A stretch of DNA of 64,000 nt from Candidatus Saccharimonadales bacterium (GCA_036388415.1 DASVRW010000002.1:851396-915395), one strand, 5' to 3'; positions 8,573 to 16,458 are shown, counted from the stretch's first letter. Notes: generated by a model not told the origin, from the sequence alone. Numbers and translations: made by a program.

Positions 8573-9001
8573 TTACTGGTGATGCCGCTCACGGTGAGCT
8601 CGTTGCAGTGCCAGTAAGTGACGATACTCATCAGGATCGCCAGCTGCATCCAAACGCGCCTTGCCGGCGACGACATCCCGTACGGCTGCGGCACCTCTGG
8701 CTAACATCACTTGTTGTTCGGGCGTAAGTTCTATGCGCGGCGCATTCCAGCTCAGGTCAGCCGCACTGTCAGGAATCTCTGGGAATGCTCGTCCGCCACG
8801 GCGGGAGAGGTGTGGTACACGAGGTGGCCGATCGATCATAGGAGTTGGTGTTCGATATTGGGGGAAATCGCCTTCAATCAAAGCATCTGCGAGGTACTGC
8901 GGAAAACCGCCACCGTCTATCAAAGCATCTCGTCGATGCTCGGCAGGGTCTCTGAGTGGGCAATCAGGTGGTTCTATAGGATTTTCATGACGCAGTGTCA
9001 T
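8573..9001 (-). CDS. Hypothetical protein, Pro/Arg/Asp-rich
   Basis: 142 aa of unknown function. It has no membrane span or signal peptide. The N-terminal half contains a tandem motif, DALIDGGGFPQY then DALIEGDFPQY, in a Pro/Arg-rich context. The C-terminal part (~90-140) is helical and charged, with LTPEQQVML and a His/Arg-rich end. A TATAAA hexamer preceded by TGG (extended -10) ends 6 nt before the ATG, in the same arrangement as the neighbouring genes, which supports this as a real gene. No family recognised. Confidence 0.6.
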   Translation of the reverse strand: MTLRHENPIEPPDCPLRDPAEHRRDALIDGGGFPQYLADALIEGDFPQYRTPTPMIDRPPRVPHLSRRGGRAFPEIPDSAADLSWNAPRIELTPEQQVMLARGAAAVRDVVAGKARLDAAGDPDEYRHLLALQRAHRERHHQ

Positions 9002-9007
9002 GATCTA

Positions 9008-9013
9008 TTTATA
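9008..9013 (-). promoter_or_regulatory. Extended -10 element of the 142-aa gene (leaderless type)
   Basis: TGG followed by TATAAA on the minus strand, 6 nt before ATG 9001. Confidence 0.5.
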
Positions 9014-9060
9014 CCACAGAATAGCAAATTATGCAATGGTACTTATGTTTGACTCCAGTG

Positions 9061-10212
9061 CTATTCCCAGCGGAATACTCGGAAGGCGACGGCGTAGATT
9101 ACAATTGTCCATAGAGCCATCAAACCGAGCTGTGCGCCGATGTCAGTCAAGTGAGCACCCTGAGTCGTCAGTAACCGAATACCATCAATCACGGGTGTTA
9201 ACGGCAAAAAAGTCGAGACATTCTGCAACCATTCCGGCATGGCGAAGCGCGGGAAAAACGTACCTGACAGGAACAGCATTGGGAACACGACAATGTTACT
9301 CAGCGGTGCCGCCTGACGCTCGTTCTTGGCCCAGCCGCCAATAGCCAGCCCGATGCCGAGAATAGTAATAATACTGAATACAAGAAACAGAACAATTTCC
9401 AGGTAATTGCCGATGACATTGAGATCAAAGATCAACACGGCGACAACGAACATAACTGCCAGGCTGACCAGTCCGATAATTGCTTGAGCAATCATCGTGC
9501 TTAGGAAGTACTGCCAGACTTTAAGCGGCGTTGTGTGCAGGCGACGCAGAATTCCCTGCTTCTTGAGTTCCGGAAAGACGTTGATAGGCCCGAAGATACC
9601 CATACCAACAATGGCAAAGCCGAGTAGTCCGGCAAAGGTATAGTCAAATGGCGTCAGACTCTTTTGGTTGGTTTGCTTGGTTTCGACGCTGAGCGGCGGA
9701 TTTACGCCGGTAAATTGCTGGTTGAGTTTGGCAAATTGTCCTTGCAGCGCCGTACTCAGTCCCTGCCCAGCTTGAGCATTGTTTTGAGTATAAGACACGA
9801 CGGCTTTACCAGTAGGGCATTCGGAACGGCGGCCTTCGGCGGCACCAGCAGACGCACCGCACAATGTTGTCTGACCGAAATCTTTTGGCAAGGTAATAGT
9901 TGCGTCCAGTTGGCCCTTGCCCATCCGGTCGGTTGCTTCGACCTGCGATGTGACAGCTTCGTCTATTTTGATAACCTGGCTTTTAGCTAGGTCTTTGACG
10001 AACTGCTTAGAAAACTCACTCTGCGATTGATTGATGACCGCTACCTGGAAATTCGGTGAACTGTTGCCGCCGGAGATACCGCCAAATACAAATAGAAAAA
10101 TAAGTGGAAATAATATGCCGAAAAAGATGGCTAACCGGTCACGAAAGAAGCGCCTGGTGTTGAGCCGGGTAAATACCAGGACGGTGAAAAGCGAAGTCCG
10201 AAGTTTGTCCAT
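9061..10212 (-). CDS. ABC-2 type transporter permease with large extracellular loop
   Basis: 383 aa. One N-terminal span (~25-45), an external domain of about 140 residues (~48-185) that includes a cysteine pair (LCGASAG ... SECPTG), and five C-terminal spans ending in FRVFRWE. This is the YhgE/ABC2_membrane_3-like layout of ABC-2 exporters. It lies 10 bp after the ATPase gene, in one operon. The substrate is unknown; the Gln/Asn-rich external loop and possible disulfide suggest a binding or gating role outside the membrane. Confidence 0.85.
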   Translation of the reverse strand: MDKLRTSLFTVLVFTRLNTRRFFRDRLAIFFGILFPLIFLFVFGGISGGNSSPNFQVAVINQSQSEFSKQFVKDLAKSQVIKIDEAVTSQVEATDRMGKGQLDATITLPKDFGQTTLCGASAGAAEGRRSECPTGKAVVSYTQNNAQAGQGLSTALQGQFAKLNQQFTGVNPPLSVETKQTNQKSLTPFDYTFAGLLGFAIVGMGIFGPINVFPELKKQGILRRLHTTPLKVWQYFLSTMIAQAIIGLVSLAVMFVVAVLIFDLNVIGNYLEIVLFLVFSIITILGIGLAIGGWAKNERQAAPLSNIVVFPMLFLSGTFFPRFAMPEWLQNVSTFLPLTPVIDGIRLLTTQGAHLTDIGAQLGLMALWTIVIYAVAFRVFRWE

Positions 10213-10222
10213 AATGCTACGA

Positions 10223-10981
10223 TTAGTCCCTGAGCGCTTTGCCCGTTAAATCAATAAATACGTCTTCCAGATCAGCTTGTTCGACGTGTTGAGACTTTTT
10301 GAAACCGCGCTTCAACAGTTGCTGAATCAAATTTTTTGGCGTATCGATGGCAATGATCTTACCCTTATCCATGATAGCGACTCGGTCGCAGAGCAATTCC
10401 GCTTCGTCCATATAATGCGTCGTCATAACAACCGTTACACCTTTGTCACGGATTTCCTGAGTTAAGTCCCACAGGTTACGACGAGCCTGCGGATCAAGCC
10501 CGGTGGTTGGTTCGTCCATAAAAAAGACTTTGGGGCTGTGCACGAGTGCTGCCGCGATACTGAGGCGCTGGCGCTGGCCGCCAGAGAGGTTTTCGGCGTA
10601 ACTATCTGATTTCTCGCCAAGCTGTACGTCATCGAGAAATTCGCGGGCGTTGACCTTCTGGCCGTAAGCTGCGCCAAAGAGTTCGATAATCTCCGTTAGT
10701 TTTGTCTTGTCCTGAAAGGCTGGCGCCTGGGGCTGGACGCCGACGATCCGTTTGACGCTGTCGGGCTGCGATGCGACATCGAGACCATCAATGGTGATAC
10801 TGCCGCCGTCAATCGGCCGCATTGTCTCGATCATTTCCAGCGTCGTCGTCTTGCCAGCACCGTTTGGCCCGAGAATACCGAATATTTCGCCGCGTTTGAC
10901 CTGAAAGCTTATGCCATCAACAACTGAAGTGCCATCGTAGATTTTCCGCAGATCTTTAACATTGAGTATTATGTCTGTCAT
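10223..10981 (-). CDS. ABC transporter ATP-binding protein (ABC-2 exporter)
   Basis: About 252 aa. Walker A GPNGAGKTTTLE (~residue 38), Q-loop VGVQPQ, signature LSGGQRQRLSIAAAL (~130), Walker B VFFMDEPTTGLDPQ (~150) and the switch TTHYMDEAE. It resembles daunorubicin-type (DrrA) ATPases. It drives the permease encoded 10 bp downstream. The start is taken as ATG 10981, not the in-frame TTG at 10990, because an extended -10 (TGG-TATAAT) lies 8 nt before this ATG. Confidence 0.9.
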   Translation of the reverse strand: MTDIILNVKDLRKIYDGTSVVDGISFQVKRGEIFGILGPNGAGKTTTLEMIETMRPIDGGSITIDGLDVASQPDSVKRIVGVQPQAPAFQDKTKLTEIIELFGAAYGQKVNAREFLDDVQLGEKSDSYAENLSGGQRQRLSIAAALVHSPKVFFMDEPTTGLDPQARRNLWDLTQEIRDKGVTVVMTTHYMDEAELLCDRVAIMDKGKIIAIDTPKNLIQQLLKRGFKKSQHVEQADLEDVFIDLTGKALRD

Positions 10982-10989
10982 CTGCGTCA

Positions 10990-10995
10990 ATTATA
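10990..10995 (-). promoter_or_regulatory. Extended -10 element of ABC ATPase gene (near-leaderless)
   Basis: TATAAT preceded by TGG on the minus strand, with an 8-nt gap to ATG 10981. Confidence 0.6.
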
Positions 10996-11051
10996 CCAGA
11001 AATTTATACCATTTAAGGATTGGCGCGCGGTCGGAGAGGTGGTGTTTACGC

Positions 11052-11083
11052 AATAAAACCGGCCGCAATGGGCCGGTTTTATT
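11052..11083. terminator. Bidirectional intrinsic terminator
   Basis: A perfect 13-bp inverted repeat: AATAAAACCGGCC, a 6-nt loop, then GGCCGGTTTTATT. The GC core is flanked by A runs on one side and T runs on the other, so it can end transcripts from either direction. It directly follows the 65-aa minus-strand gene. Confidence 0.85.
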
Positions 11084-11099
11084 CTAAATGCAAAGTTTG

Positions 11100-11297
11100 C
11101 TATTTCTTGTTGCTGACAGTCAAGAATCCATTGCGTGGGTTTTCTTTGACGACTTTTCCATCAGGCAGGTCGACAGCTTCTGGGCGCTCGTCCTTGCTGA
11201 AGTAGTAGATCGGCTGTTCTTTGCCGCCGCGAAGTGTGACCTTCTTGGAATTTAAATAATATGTGACACCCTTCGAATTTGTGTGCTTGTATGCCAT
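11100..11297 (-). CDS. Conserved-looking small basic protein, unknown function
   Basis: 65 aa, 12 lysines, predicted mostly beta. It begins MAYKHTNSKGVTYYL; central YYFSKDERPEAVDLPDGK and a NPRNGFLTV end motif give it the look of a compact conserved domain. I do not recognise a named family. It has a strong promoter of its own (TTGACA/TATTTT), a leader of about 65 nt and an immediate strong terminator, which suggests an abundant monocistronic message. The upstream GAGAGGG could serve as ribosome binding site, with longer than usual spacing. Confidence 0.75.
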   Translation of the reverse strand: MAYKHTNSKGVTYYLNSKKVTLRGGKEQPIYYFSKDERPEAVDLPDGKVVKENPRNGFLTVSNKK

Positions 11298-11368
11298 GTG
11301 AGTTACCCTCTCTTATGGTTGTCTCGTTAGTTGATAGGTCGGCCAAGGCGTAACACCTCAGTACCCCT

Positions 11369-11398
11369 AAAATACTCTTGAGAGATTTTACTTGTCAA
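11369..11398 (-). promoter_or_regulatory. Strong promoter with internal inverted repeat
   Basis: Minus-strand -35 TTGACA (11393-11398), 18-bp spacer, -10 TATTTT (11369-11374). The spacer contains the inverted repeat CTCT-TG-AGAG (11375-11384 as read on plus), which could be a repressor site. It drives the 65-aa gene. Confidence 0.6.
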
Positions 11399-11409
11399 CC
11401 ATTTCTTAC

Positions 11410-11435
11410 AGATTAGCTCCACTTTGAGGCTAATC
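11410..11435. repeat. Inverted repeat between divergent promoters
   Basis: AGATTAGC and GCTAATCT flank a short centre, forming a hairpin of at least 8 bp between the promoters of the 65-aa gene (minus) and the 226-aa gene (plus). It has no T-tract for termination, so it may be an operator or chance. Function unknown. Confidence 0.4.
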
Positions 11436-11464
11436 TTGCTTGGTGCTAGCGAATGTATTACACT
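11436..11464 (+). promoter_or_regulatory. Promoter of the 226-aa membrane protein gene
   Basis: -35 TTGCTT (11436-11441), 17-bp spacer, -10 TACACT (11459-11464). The predicted leader is about 50 nt and carries GGGG/AGG before the start. Confidence 0.5.
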
Positions 11465-11520
11465 AGGGATACTGTAACCATAATAAGTTTCGATATAAAG
11501 TAGGGGTAGGTACACACACG

Positions 11521-12201
11521 ATGGATTTTAGAGGCCGAATGAATCAAAATACGCCTGTTACACCGGCACAGCCAGCGAACAGGGGCAACAACGTATCTAG
11601 TGCGACGAGTACTGGTAGTAGCTTTAGTAATTTACACAAACAACCAGGCAACAAGCTATTTAAGATCGGTTCCGTGGCTTTATTATTTTTTGCAACCGCT
11701 TTGGTTGTCGCATCGATAATCATGCTAGGATTCGGCGGCAATAATTCACAGCAGCAAGCTGTACTGAAGGACAAATACCAAGCAGTCTTCTTGAACAATG
11801 GCCAGGTATACTTCGGAAAAGTGAACTCCATTAATCCAAAAACTGTCGACCTGCGTGGTATCTACTACCTTCAGACGAACGGTAGCACTGACACGACCAC
11901 ACAGGCATCAACCGCGTCAACCAATGTTTCGCTCGTTAAGCTCGGTTGTGAACTGCACGCTCCATACGATCAAATGCTGATCAATAACGATCAAGTTATT
12001 TTCTGGGAGAATCTGCAGGACAGCAGCCAAGTCGTACAGGCTATCACGAAATACCAAAAAGACAACACTGGCAAGCAGGCATGTAGCACAGCCAGCCAAA
12101 ACTCAACACAGCAGGCTCCATCAACGACCGCTCCTGCGACCACTGCTCCAACGACAACAGCACCAGCTCCTGCGACAACACCTACTATCAAAAAACCATA
12201 A
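11521..12201 (+). CDS. Hypothetical single-span surface protein with Thr/Pro tail
   Basis: 226 aa. A Ser/Asn-rich cytoplasmic leader (1-45), one membrane span (~50-70), a folded outer segment (~85-185: YQAVFLNNGQVYFGKV, then GIYYLQTNG, two cysteines about 50 residues apart) and a low-complexity Thr/Ala/Pro tail ending in IKKP. Such tails are common in wall-spanning proteins. The outer segment looks like a small beta domain. The ATG at 11539 (codon 7) has AGAGG just upstream and is an alternative start. A perfect palindromic terminator follows. Function unknown. Confidence 0.75.
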   Translation: MDFRGRMNQNTPVTPAQPANRGNNVSSATSTGSSFSNLHKQPGNKLFKIGSVALLFFATALVVASIIMLGFGGNNSQQQAVLKDKYQAVFLNNGQVYFGKVNSINPKTVDLRGIYYLQTNGSTDTTTQASTASTNVSLVKLGCELHAPYDQMLINNDQVIFWENLQDSSQVVQAITKYQKDNTGKQACSTASQNSTQQAPSTTAPATTAPTTTAPAPATTPTIKKP

Positions 12202-12216
12202 TAAACAAACTGTTAC

Positions 12217-12244
12217 AAATAGCTCCTCGTACGAGGAGCTATTT
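12217..12244 (+). terminator. Intrinsic terminator
   Basis: A perfect 28-nt palindrome (AAATAGCTCCTCGT and its complement) followed by TATTTG, 16 nt after the stop codon of the 226-aa gene. The 12250-12400 stretch beyond it shows nothing further. Confidence 0.75.
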
Positions 12245-12400
12245 TATTTGAGCGTACCGAGACCCAGATAGCCTAACGCGTACTGTGCGGAGCTCGGTGA
12301 GCAGCATGGGTTAGTAGCATTACTCGTGGGCGCTTGATGTCAGCAGAGCTGATATATCTCAGTATTGAATTGTAATATGTCGCCAGCCGTAGCTGTATGT

Positions 12401-12997
12401 TTAGCGGCGAATGAACAGTCGGCGCGCAACCCAGAGAGCGACGGACGTGACCAGCAATGTGATTGTCGCAAGCAGGCTCCATCCAGCAACATCAGGCGAC
12501 CACGAAGGCGAGACAAAATCATATTTATATAAGCTGTCTGGTATGGTCTTCGGCGCATTCGCACCATGCGTCGAAACATATTCCTGAATACACGGCACAC
12601 GGTTGCGGCCGGAAAAATCCGTGCTATTGAGGCCTTCACAATGCTTTTGAGCGTCGTTGTATATCTGTTCATTGCTCAGCTGACTGTTATTCGCGGCCTG
12701 AAGACGTTCATAGGTGTATTTCAGTTGAATTGGCGGATAGACGGCGTTACGGCCAGGCGTCAGGTCTGTATTCATGTGCGAGGTGACGTATTGTTGTAAC
12801 TCTGTCAGGGCACCGCGAACATCGCCATTATCTTTGTCGGCCTGGTAGACATCGGAACGAAGCGTGACCATCGTCAAATTATTAGTTCTAAGACCATTGA
12901 TGCACACAATACTGCTTATGGCGGCGGCCGTAAGGAAGTAAACGGGTTTTGCGGCCTTTAATGTGCCGATGTAGGCAGTTGCTTTATGTTTTGTCAT
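12401..12997 (-). CDS. Hypothetical two-span membrane protein
   Basis: 198 aa from ATG 12997. A first span (~18-36), an external region (~40-155) with two cysteines (KHCEGLN and VPCIQEY) that could form a disulfide, and a last span (~163-185) ending in RRLFIRR. No family recognised. A longer frame up to 13066 exists but would run through the promoter: TATAAT at 13008-13013 on the minus strand lies 10 nt before ATG 12997, giving a leader of only about 3 nt. Confidence 0.65.
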   Translation of the reverse strand: MTKHKATAYIGTLKAAKPVYFLTAAAISSIVCINGLRTNNLTMVTLRSDVYQADKDNGDVRGALTELQQYVTSHMNTDLTPGRNAVYPPIQLKYTYERLQAANNSQLSNEQIYNDAQKHCEGLNSTDFSGRNRVPCIQEYVSTHGANAPKTIPDSLYKYDFVSPSWSPDVAGWSLLATITLLVTSVALWVARRLFIRR

Positions 12998-13007
12998 CTT
13001 GGTTATG

Positions 13008-13013
13008 ATTATA
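13008..13013 (-). promoter_or_regulatory. -10 element of the two-span membrane protein gene
   Basis: TATAAT on the minus strand, 10 nt before ATG 12997. It faces away from the RNA-like element at 13051-13134. Confidence 0.5.
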
Positions 13014-13050
13014 CCTGAATGGCCCGCATTAACCCGAATCTCAAGAACTT

Positions 13051-13134
13051 CCACCTTGAGTGGCAACCTGCGGGGCGGCCCTTAGAATTATTTTATCCCT
13101 AAAGATAAAAAATTTTAGGGGCGGACAGGTTGAC
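13051..13134 (+). ncRNA. Structured RNA-like element, copy A
   Basis: A short hairpin CCAC/GTGG (13051-13063) is followed by stem P1 AACCTG (13065-13070) with CAGGTT (13126-13131). Inside P1 lie CGGGGCGG (13071-13078) on the 5' side and CGGA (13122-13125) on the 3' side, then an 11-bp stem P2 (13079-13089 with 13111-13121) capped by TTTTATC/GATAAAA. Copy B at 61194-61263 has the same plan with different stem sequences. P2 contains G-U pairs only if the plus strand is transcribed. It lies between two divergent genes, so it is not a terminator. Family not recognised. Confidence 0.6.
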
Positions 13135-13193
13135 GAGGCTCATGGAGAAATTCTCGAGATTAGGATTTATTACTGCTAGCTCTTACCCGGCAC

Positions 13194-13222
13194 TTGCGAC
13201 TTACCGTATGATGATTAATACT
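13194..13222 (+). promoter_or_regulatory. Promoter of the Mur ligase gene (leaderless type)
   Basis: -35 TTGCGA (13194-13199), 17-bp spacer, -10 AATACT (13217-13222), then 7 nt to ATG 13230. There is no Shine-Dalgarno site. Confidence 0.55.
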
Positions 13223-13229
13223 TAAGTCT

Positions 13230-14528
13230 ATGCATATTTTCTTTTCAGGCATTGGCGGCACAGGACTAGGCCCACTGGCACTGATTGCCCATCAGGCGGG
13301 CTATACAGTATCCGGCTCGGACAAACAAGATTCGCAGTATATTCATTATCTGCGTGATCATGGCATCGAAAATATTGAAATTGGACAAACTGTCGAACAA
13401 ATCGAGGCGATCCACGCCAAACGTCCGATTGACTGGTTTGTGTATTCGTCGGCAGTTGCAATCGAGAATCCGGACGCTCCGGAGCTGCGCTTTTGCCATG
13501 CCGAGCATATACGGACTAGCAAGCGTGATGTATTGCTCAATGTTATTCTGGCTGACAAAAATCTCAAACTCATAGCCATTGCCGGTACGCACGGCAAAAC
13601 CACCACGACGGCAATGGCGATCTGGCTGCTATCACAGTTAGGCATCCCAGCTAGCTATTCAGTGGGCGCTAAAATATCATTTGGCGAAATGGGACATTAT
13701 GACCCTGCCAGCCAGTATTTTGTCTATGAGGCTGATGAGTTTGATCGAAATTTTCTAGCTTTTCAGCCATATATGTCCGTTATCACGGGCGTTGACTATG
13801 ACCACCATGACATATATCCGACTATTGAAAACTACCAAGCTGCCTTTCGACAGTTCGTGGATCAGAGTTCAGAAGTTGTCATGTGGAAGGAAGATTTTGA
13901 CAAGCTTCGTCTGAGCGCTAGTCCACAGCGCTTTATTGTCGGCAAAGAAGATGCAGCTATCGACGAACAGCTGCATCTGCCTGGTGAAGTCAACCGTCAG
14001 GATGCCTGGCAAGTCGCTGCCGCCGTCCAGCTGATCACCGGACTTCCCCAAAATGAGCTTATGGCGCATTTAAACGCCTTCCCCGGCGTTTCACGCCGCT
14101 TCGAACAAATCATACCGCATTTATATAGCGACTACGCCCACACGCCGCCAAAGATTCGCGGTACGCTCGAGACTGCCCAGGAAGTAGCCGGAGACAATCC
14201 GGTAATTGTCGTTTACGAGGGTTTGCACAATACCCGGCAGCATTTTATCAAGGATGAGCTACGGACGCTGTTTGACGATGTCGAGCATGTCTATATCGTG
14301 CCGAGTTATTTAGCCCGCGAGGATCAGACGCTGCCGCTGCTATCCCCTAACGACCTCGTCGGGCTGCTCAGCGAGAAGGCTCGGGCCAAAGCGACACCTG
14401 CAGCGCTGGACACTGCTCTAGAGCAGATAATCAAATCACAACGAGCCGCCGGGGCTACCGTTGTGTGCATCAGCGCCGGTGGTGGTGGCAGTCTCGATGA
14501 ATGGCTGCGCCAAAAATTTGCAGTCTGA
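13230..14528 (+). CDS. Mur ligase (MurC/Mpl-like, UDP-N-acetylmuramate:amino acid or peptide ligase)
   Basis: 432 aa, three-domain Mur ligase. The N-terminal Rossmann domain has FFSGIGGTGLGPLA and VSGSD, typical of MurC and Mpl. The central ATPase has AGTHGKTTTTA (~residue 118), YEADEFDRNFL (~175) and DHHDIYPT (~205). The C-terminal domain includes SRRFEQI and SDYAHTPP (~310). In the cytoplasm it joins UDP-MurNAc to L-alanine (MurC) or to a recycled tripeptide (Mpl). The sequence alone does not settle which. At 432 aa it is slightly short for either family. It stands alone, directly downstream of the RNA-like element. Confidence 0.85.
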   Translation: MHIFFSGIGGTGLGPLALIAHQAGYTVSGSDKQDSQYIHYLRDHGIENIEIGQTVEQIEAIHAKRPIDWFVYSSAVAIENPDAPELRFCHAEHIRTSKRDVLLNVILADKNLKLIAIAGTHGKTTTTAMAIWLLSQLGIPASYSVGAKISFGEMGHYDPASQYFVYEADEFDRNFLAFQPYMSVITGVDYDHHDIYPTIENYQAAFRQFVDQSSEVVMWKEDFDKLRLSASPQRFIVGKEDAAIDEQLHLPGEVNRQDAWQVAAAVQLITGLPQNELMAHLNAFPGVSRRFEQIIPHLYSDYAHTPPKIRGTLETAQEVAGDNPVIVVYEGLHNTRQHFIKDELRTLFDDVEHVYIVPSYLAREDQTLPLLSPNDLVGLLSEKARAKATPAALDTALEQIIKSQRAAGATVVCISAGGGGSLDEWLRQKFAV

Positions 14529-14545
14529 GCATCCTAGGACCGATA

Positions 14546-14878
14546 TTATCGATTGTCGCCAGCGCCTTTTTGTACGCCGCGCTGCTTGCGGTCGAGCAGT
14601 TTTTGCAGATTTTGCTCCATAAGCGTATCGAACGACAGTCCGAGCTTGTCGGCTAAGACGGCAATATACCAGACGACGTCGCCTAGTTCTTTTCCAAGTT
14701 CCGCACGATCCTCTTCAGTGATTTCACCGTTTTTGTAAGCAACAATTTTCTTCCATTTCTCGATGACTTCGCCGGCTTCACCGGCCACACCCATAGCCCA
14801 AATCGTTGTATCCATCAAGGGGTCCGGATTGGATATCGCCGTTGTGAGCGCCTGTTTTTGATATTCATCAAATGTCAT
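14546..14878 (-). CDS. MazG-like nucleotide pyrophosphohydrolase
   Basis: 110 aa, all-alpha NTP-PPase. Acidic metal-binding motifs are visible: GEAGEVIEKWKK (~residue 33) and ELGKELGDVVWYIAVLADKLG (~62-82), the ExxE..ExxD pattern of the MazG/all-alpha NTP-PPase superfamily. Single-domain members hydrolyse nucleoside triphosphates to monophosphate and pyrophosphate as house-cleaning enzymes. It lies 41 bp downstream of the TsaC-like gene on the same strand and may be co-transcribed. Confidence 0.85.
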   Translation of the reverse strand: MTFDEYQKQALTTAISNPDPLMDTTIWAMGVAGEAGEVIEKWKKIVAYKNGEITEEDRAELGKELGDVVWYIAVLADKLGLSFDTLMEQNLQKLLDRKQRGVQKGAGDNR

Positions 14879-14919
14879 AATTGTATTGTCCCTTTGTGCG
14901 CCTAAATTGATTAGTATTA

Positions 14920-15495
14920 TTAATTTATTGTAACAGCGCCGCTGCGCAGCACCTCGACAGCGTCGTCGACGATCCGGATAATTGTCGATGGTTTGTTGGC
15001 CGAGACATCGCCGCCGTCGACATAAAAATCAACGGTAGTCCCAAAATAATCCTGGGCCTGCGGCACGTTGACGGCTGGCGGTTGGCCGGGGTGATTAGCG
15101 CTGGATGTCAGCAGCGGACCGGTCTGTCGCAAAAGATCCTGTATGCTCGGTATAGCCGGAATACGTACCGCCAGACTCTGTACGCCTTGATGCAAATATT
15201 CCAGTTCATGCCAGGATGGAATGACGACACTGACGGCGCCCGGCCAGTACTGCATAACCGGTGTCAGGTAGCGGCGTTTCAGGCCAAGCTCTACTAATTG
15301 GTCTACGTCTGCCGCGATAACGGTGCCGGGCTTATGCTCGCGGTGCTTTAGCTCATACAGCCGAGCGACAGCAATCGGATCGTCGGCACGGCAGACAATG
15401 CCGTACACCGTATCCGTCGGCAATACGCCGACAGCGCCGCTTATAAGTTGTTGCGCGACAGCGGAGTCTGAAATAGAAAACAGTGTATCTGTCAT
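14920..15495 (-). CDS. L-threonylcarbamoyladenylate synthase (TsaC/Sua5/YciO family)
   Basis: 191 aa. It makes threonylcarbamoyl-AMP for t6A37 of ANN-decoding tRNAs. The YrdC fold shows VLPTDTVYGIVC (~22-33), ELKHREHKPG (~48), VQSLAVRIP (~105), LLTSSANHPGQPPAVN (~128-143) and the late STIIRIVDD segment. Its length matches stand-alone TsaC without the Sua5 C-terminal domain. It precedes the MazG-like gene. Confidence 0.88.
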   Translation of the reverse strand: MTDTLFSISDSAVAQQLISGAVGVLPTDTVYGIVCRADDPIAVARLYELKHREHKPGTVIAADVDQLVELGLKRRYLTPVMQYWPGAVSVVIPSWHELEYLHQGVQSLAVRIPAIPSIQDLLRQTGPLLTSSANHPGQPPAVNVPQAQDYFGTTVDFYVDGGDVSANKPSTIIRIVDDAVEVLRSGAVTIN

Positions 15496-15606
15496 AGTTT
15501 CTAAGCTGTACTATTTCCTTGAGCTAGACGCCTTTCTTCGCTTCGTATTTTAGCACAGTCTCTACCTGTCGGTAATGTGCGAATACTAGTGCGGTTGCCA
15601 TAAATA

Positions 15607-16446
15607 TCAGGCAATTCTATACAGGTTAGCATGATACGCAATCATTCCTTCTGTCTGCAGATCAGTCAGGACAGATTTGGTCCGCGCATCTGGCATGGCA
15701 GCCATGATGTCGGCACTAGACTGCGGCCCGGCTGTCAGCATTCGTATCACCCTGCCGCGCAGTTGCCGGCGCGAGCCTTCAAATCTAGATTGGCGGCTGT
15801 AGCTGGCGCTGGCTTGGTTAAGATTTCCGACTGATTGTTTCAGATAGGCACCGTAGTCCATCAGAGCCCAATAAAATTCACGTGGCGACATATACGTATC
15901 ACCGTCTATATCTGCGACTATTTCGGTGACGATATCTCGTATCGCAGCCTCAGGTACGGCCACTTCATTGGGGAAAAAGTGATGTATGATAACTGTCCGG
16001 ATGTTGGTCTCGACATACACGGCTGGTTGATTGTAAGCGTAAGCCATGATCGCACCGGCAGTGTTCGGCCCCACACCGGGCAGCTGTAGTAAACCGTCGC
16101 GAGTAGCCGGGAAAACGAGTTCATAGTCGCGGATTATCATGTGTGCGGCCGTCCACAGATATTTTGCTCGCCGATTATAGCCGAGACCACTCCACATTTC
16201 CAGCACGTCTTGAAGCGTTGCATCGGCCAGGCTCTTGACTGACGGAAACCGATGTATGAACGCCAGATATTTTGGTGTGACGCGCGGCACCTGCGTCTGT
16301 TGCAGCATCAGCTCGGATACCAGTATTTTGTAAGGATCGAAACTACTGTCAGCTTCAGGCTGACGCCATGGCATATCATGTCGGCCGTGATCGTCATAAT
16401 ATGCTCGTAGCTCTCGCTGGAACAGACGAATTGTCTCGGTATTCAT
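15607..16446 (-). CDS. MutY-like HhH-GPD DNA glycosylase lacking the iron-sulfur cluster
   Basis: 279 aa. HhH-GPD fold: DMPWR (~24), SELMLQQTQV (~44-53; this Glu corresponds to MutY's catalytic Glu), GLGYNRRAK (~88), helix-hairpin-helix LPGVGPNTAGAI (~122) and YVETNIRTV (~144). In canonical MutY/EndoIII the last motif reads DxNV; here the Asp is Glu146. The four-cysteine 4Fe-4S loop after the GPD domain is absent. The C-terminal ~70 residues look like a small winged-helix domain, not a NUDT-like one. Probably an A/G-mismatch adenine glycosylase, but specificity is uncertain. TAGACT lies 6 nt before the ATG. Confidence 0.8.
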   Translation of the reverse strand: MNTETIRLFQRELRAYYDDHGRHDMPWRQPEADSSFDPYKILVSELMLQQTQVPRVTPKYLAFIHRFPSVKSLADATLQDVLEMWSGLGYNRRAKYLWTAAHMIIRDYELVFPATRDGLLQLPGVGPNTAGAIMAYAYNQPAVYVETNIRTVIIHHFFPNEVAVPEAAIRDIVTEIVADIDGDTYMSPREFYWALMDYGAYLKQSVGNLNQASASYSRQSRFEGSRRQLRGRVIRMLTAGPQSSADIMAAMPDARTKSVLTDLQTEGMIAYHANLYRIA

Positions 16447-16452
16447 ACTTTT

Positions 16453-16458
16453 AGTCTA
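16453..16458 (-). promoter_or_regulatory. -10 element of the MutY-like gene (leaderless type)
   Basis: TAGACT on the minus strand, 6 nt before ATG 16446. Confidence 0.5.

Noticed and set aside
10982-10990. TTG 10990 as start of the ABC ATPase gene
   Set aside because: It abuts the TATAAT element; ATG 10981 fits both family alignment and promoter spacing.
13065-13131. Elements A and B read as ordinary intrinsic terminators
   Set aside because: The stems are followed by CGGA and a further paired strand, not by a T-tract. Copy A lies between divergent genes, where no plus-strand transcript needs ending.
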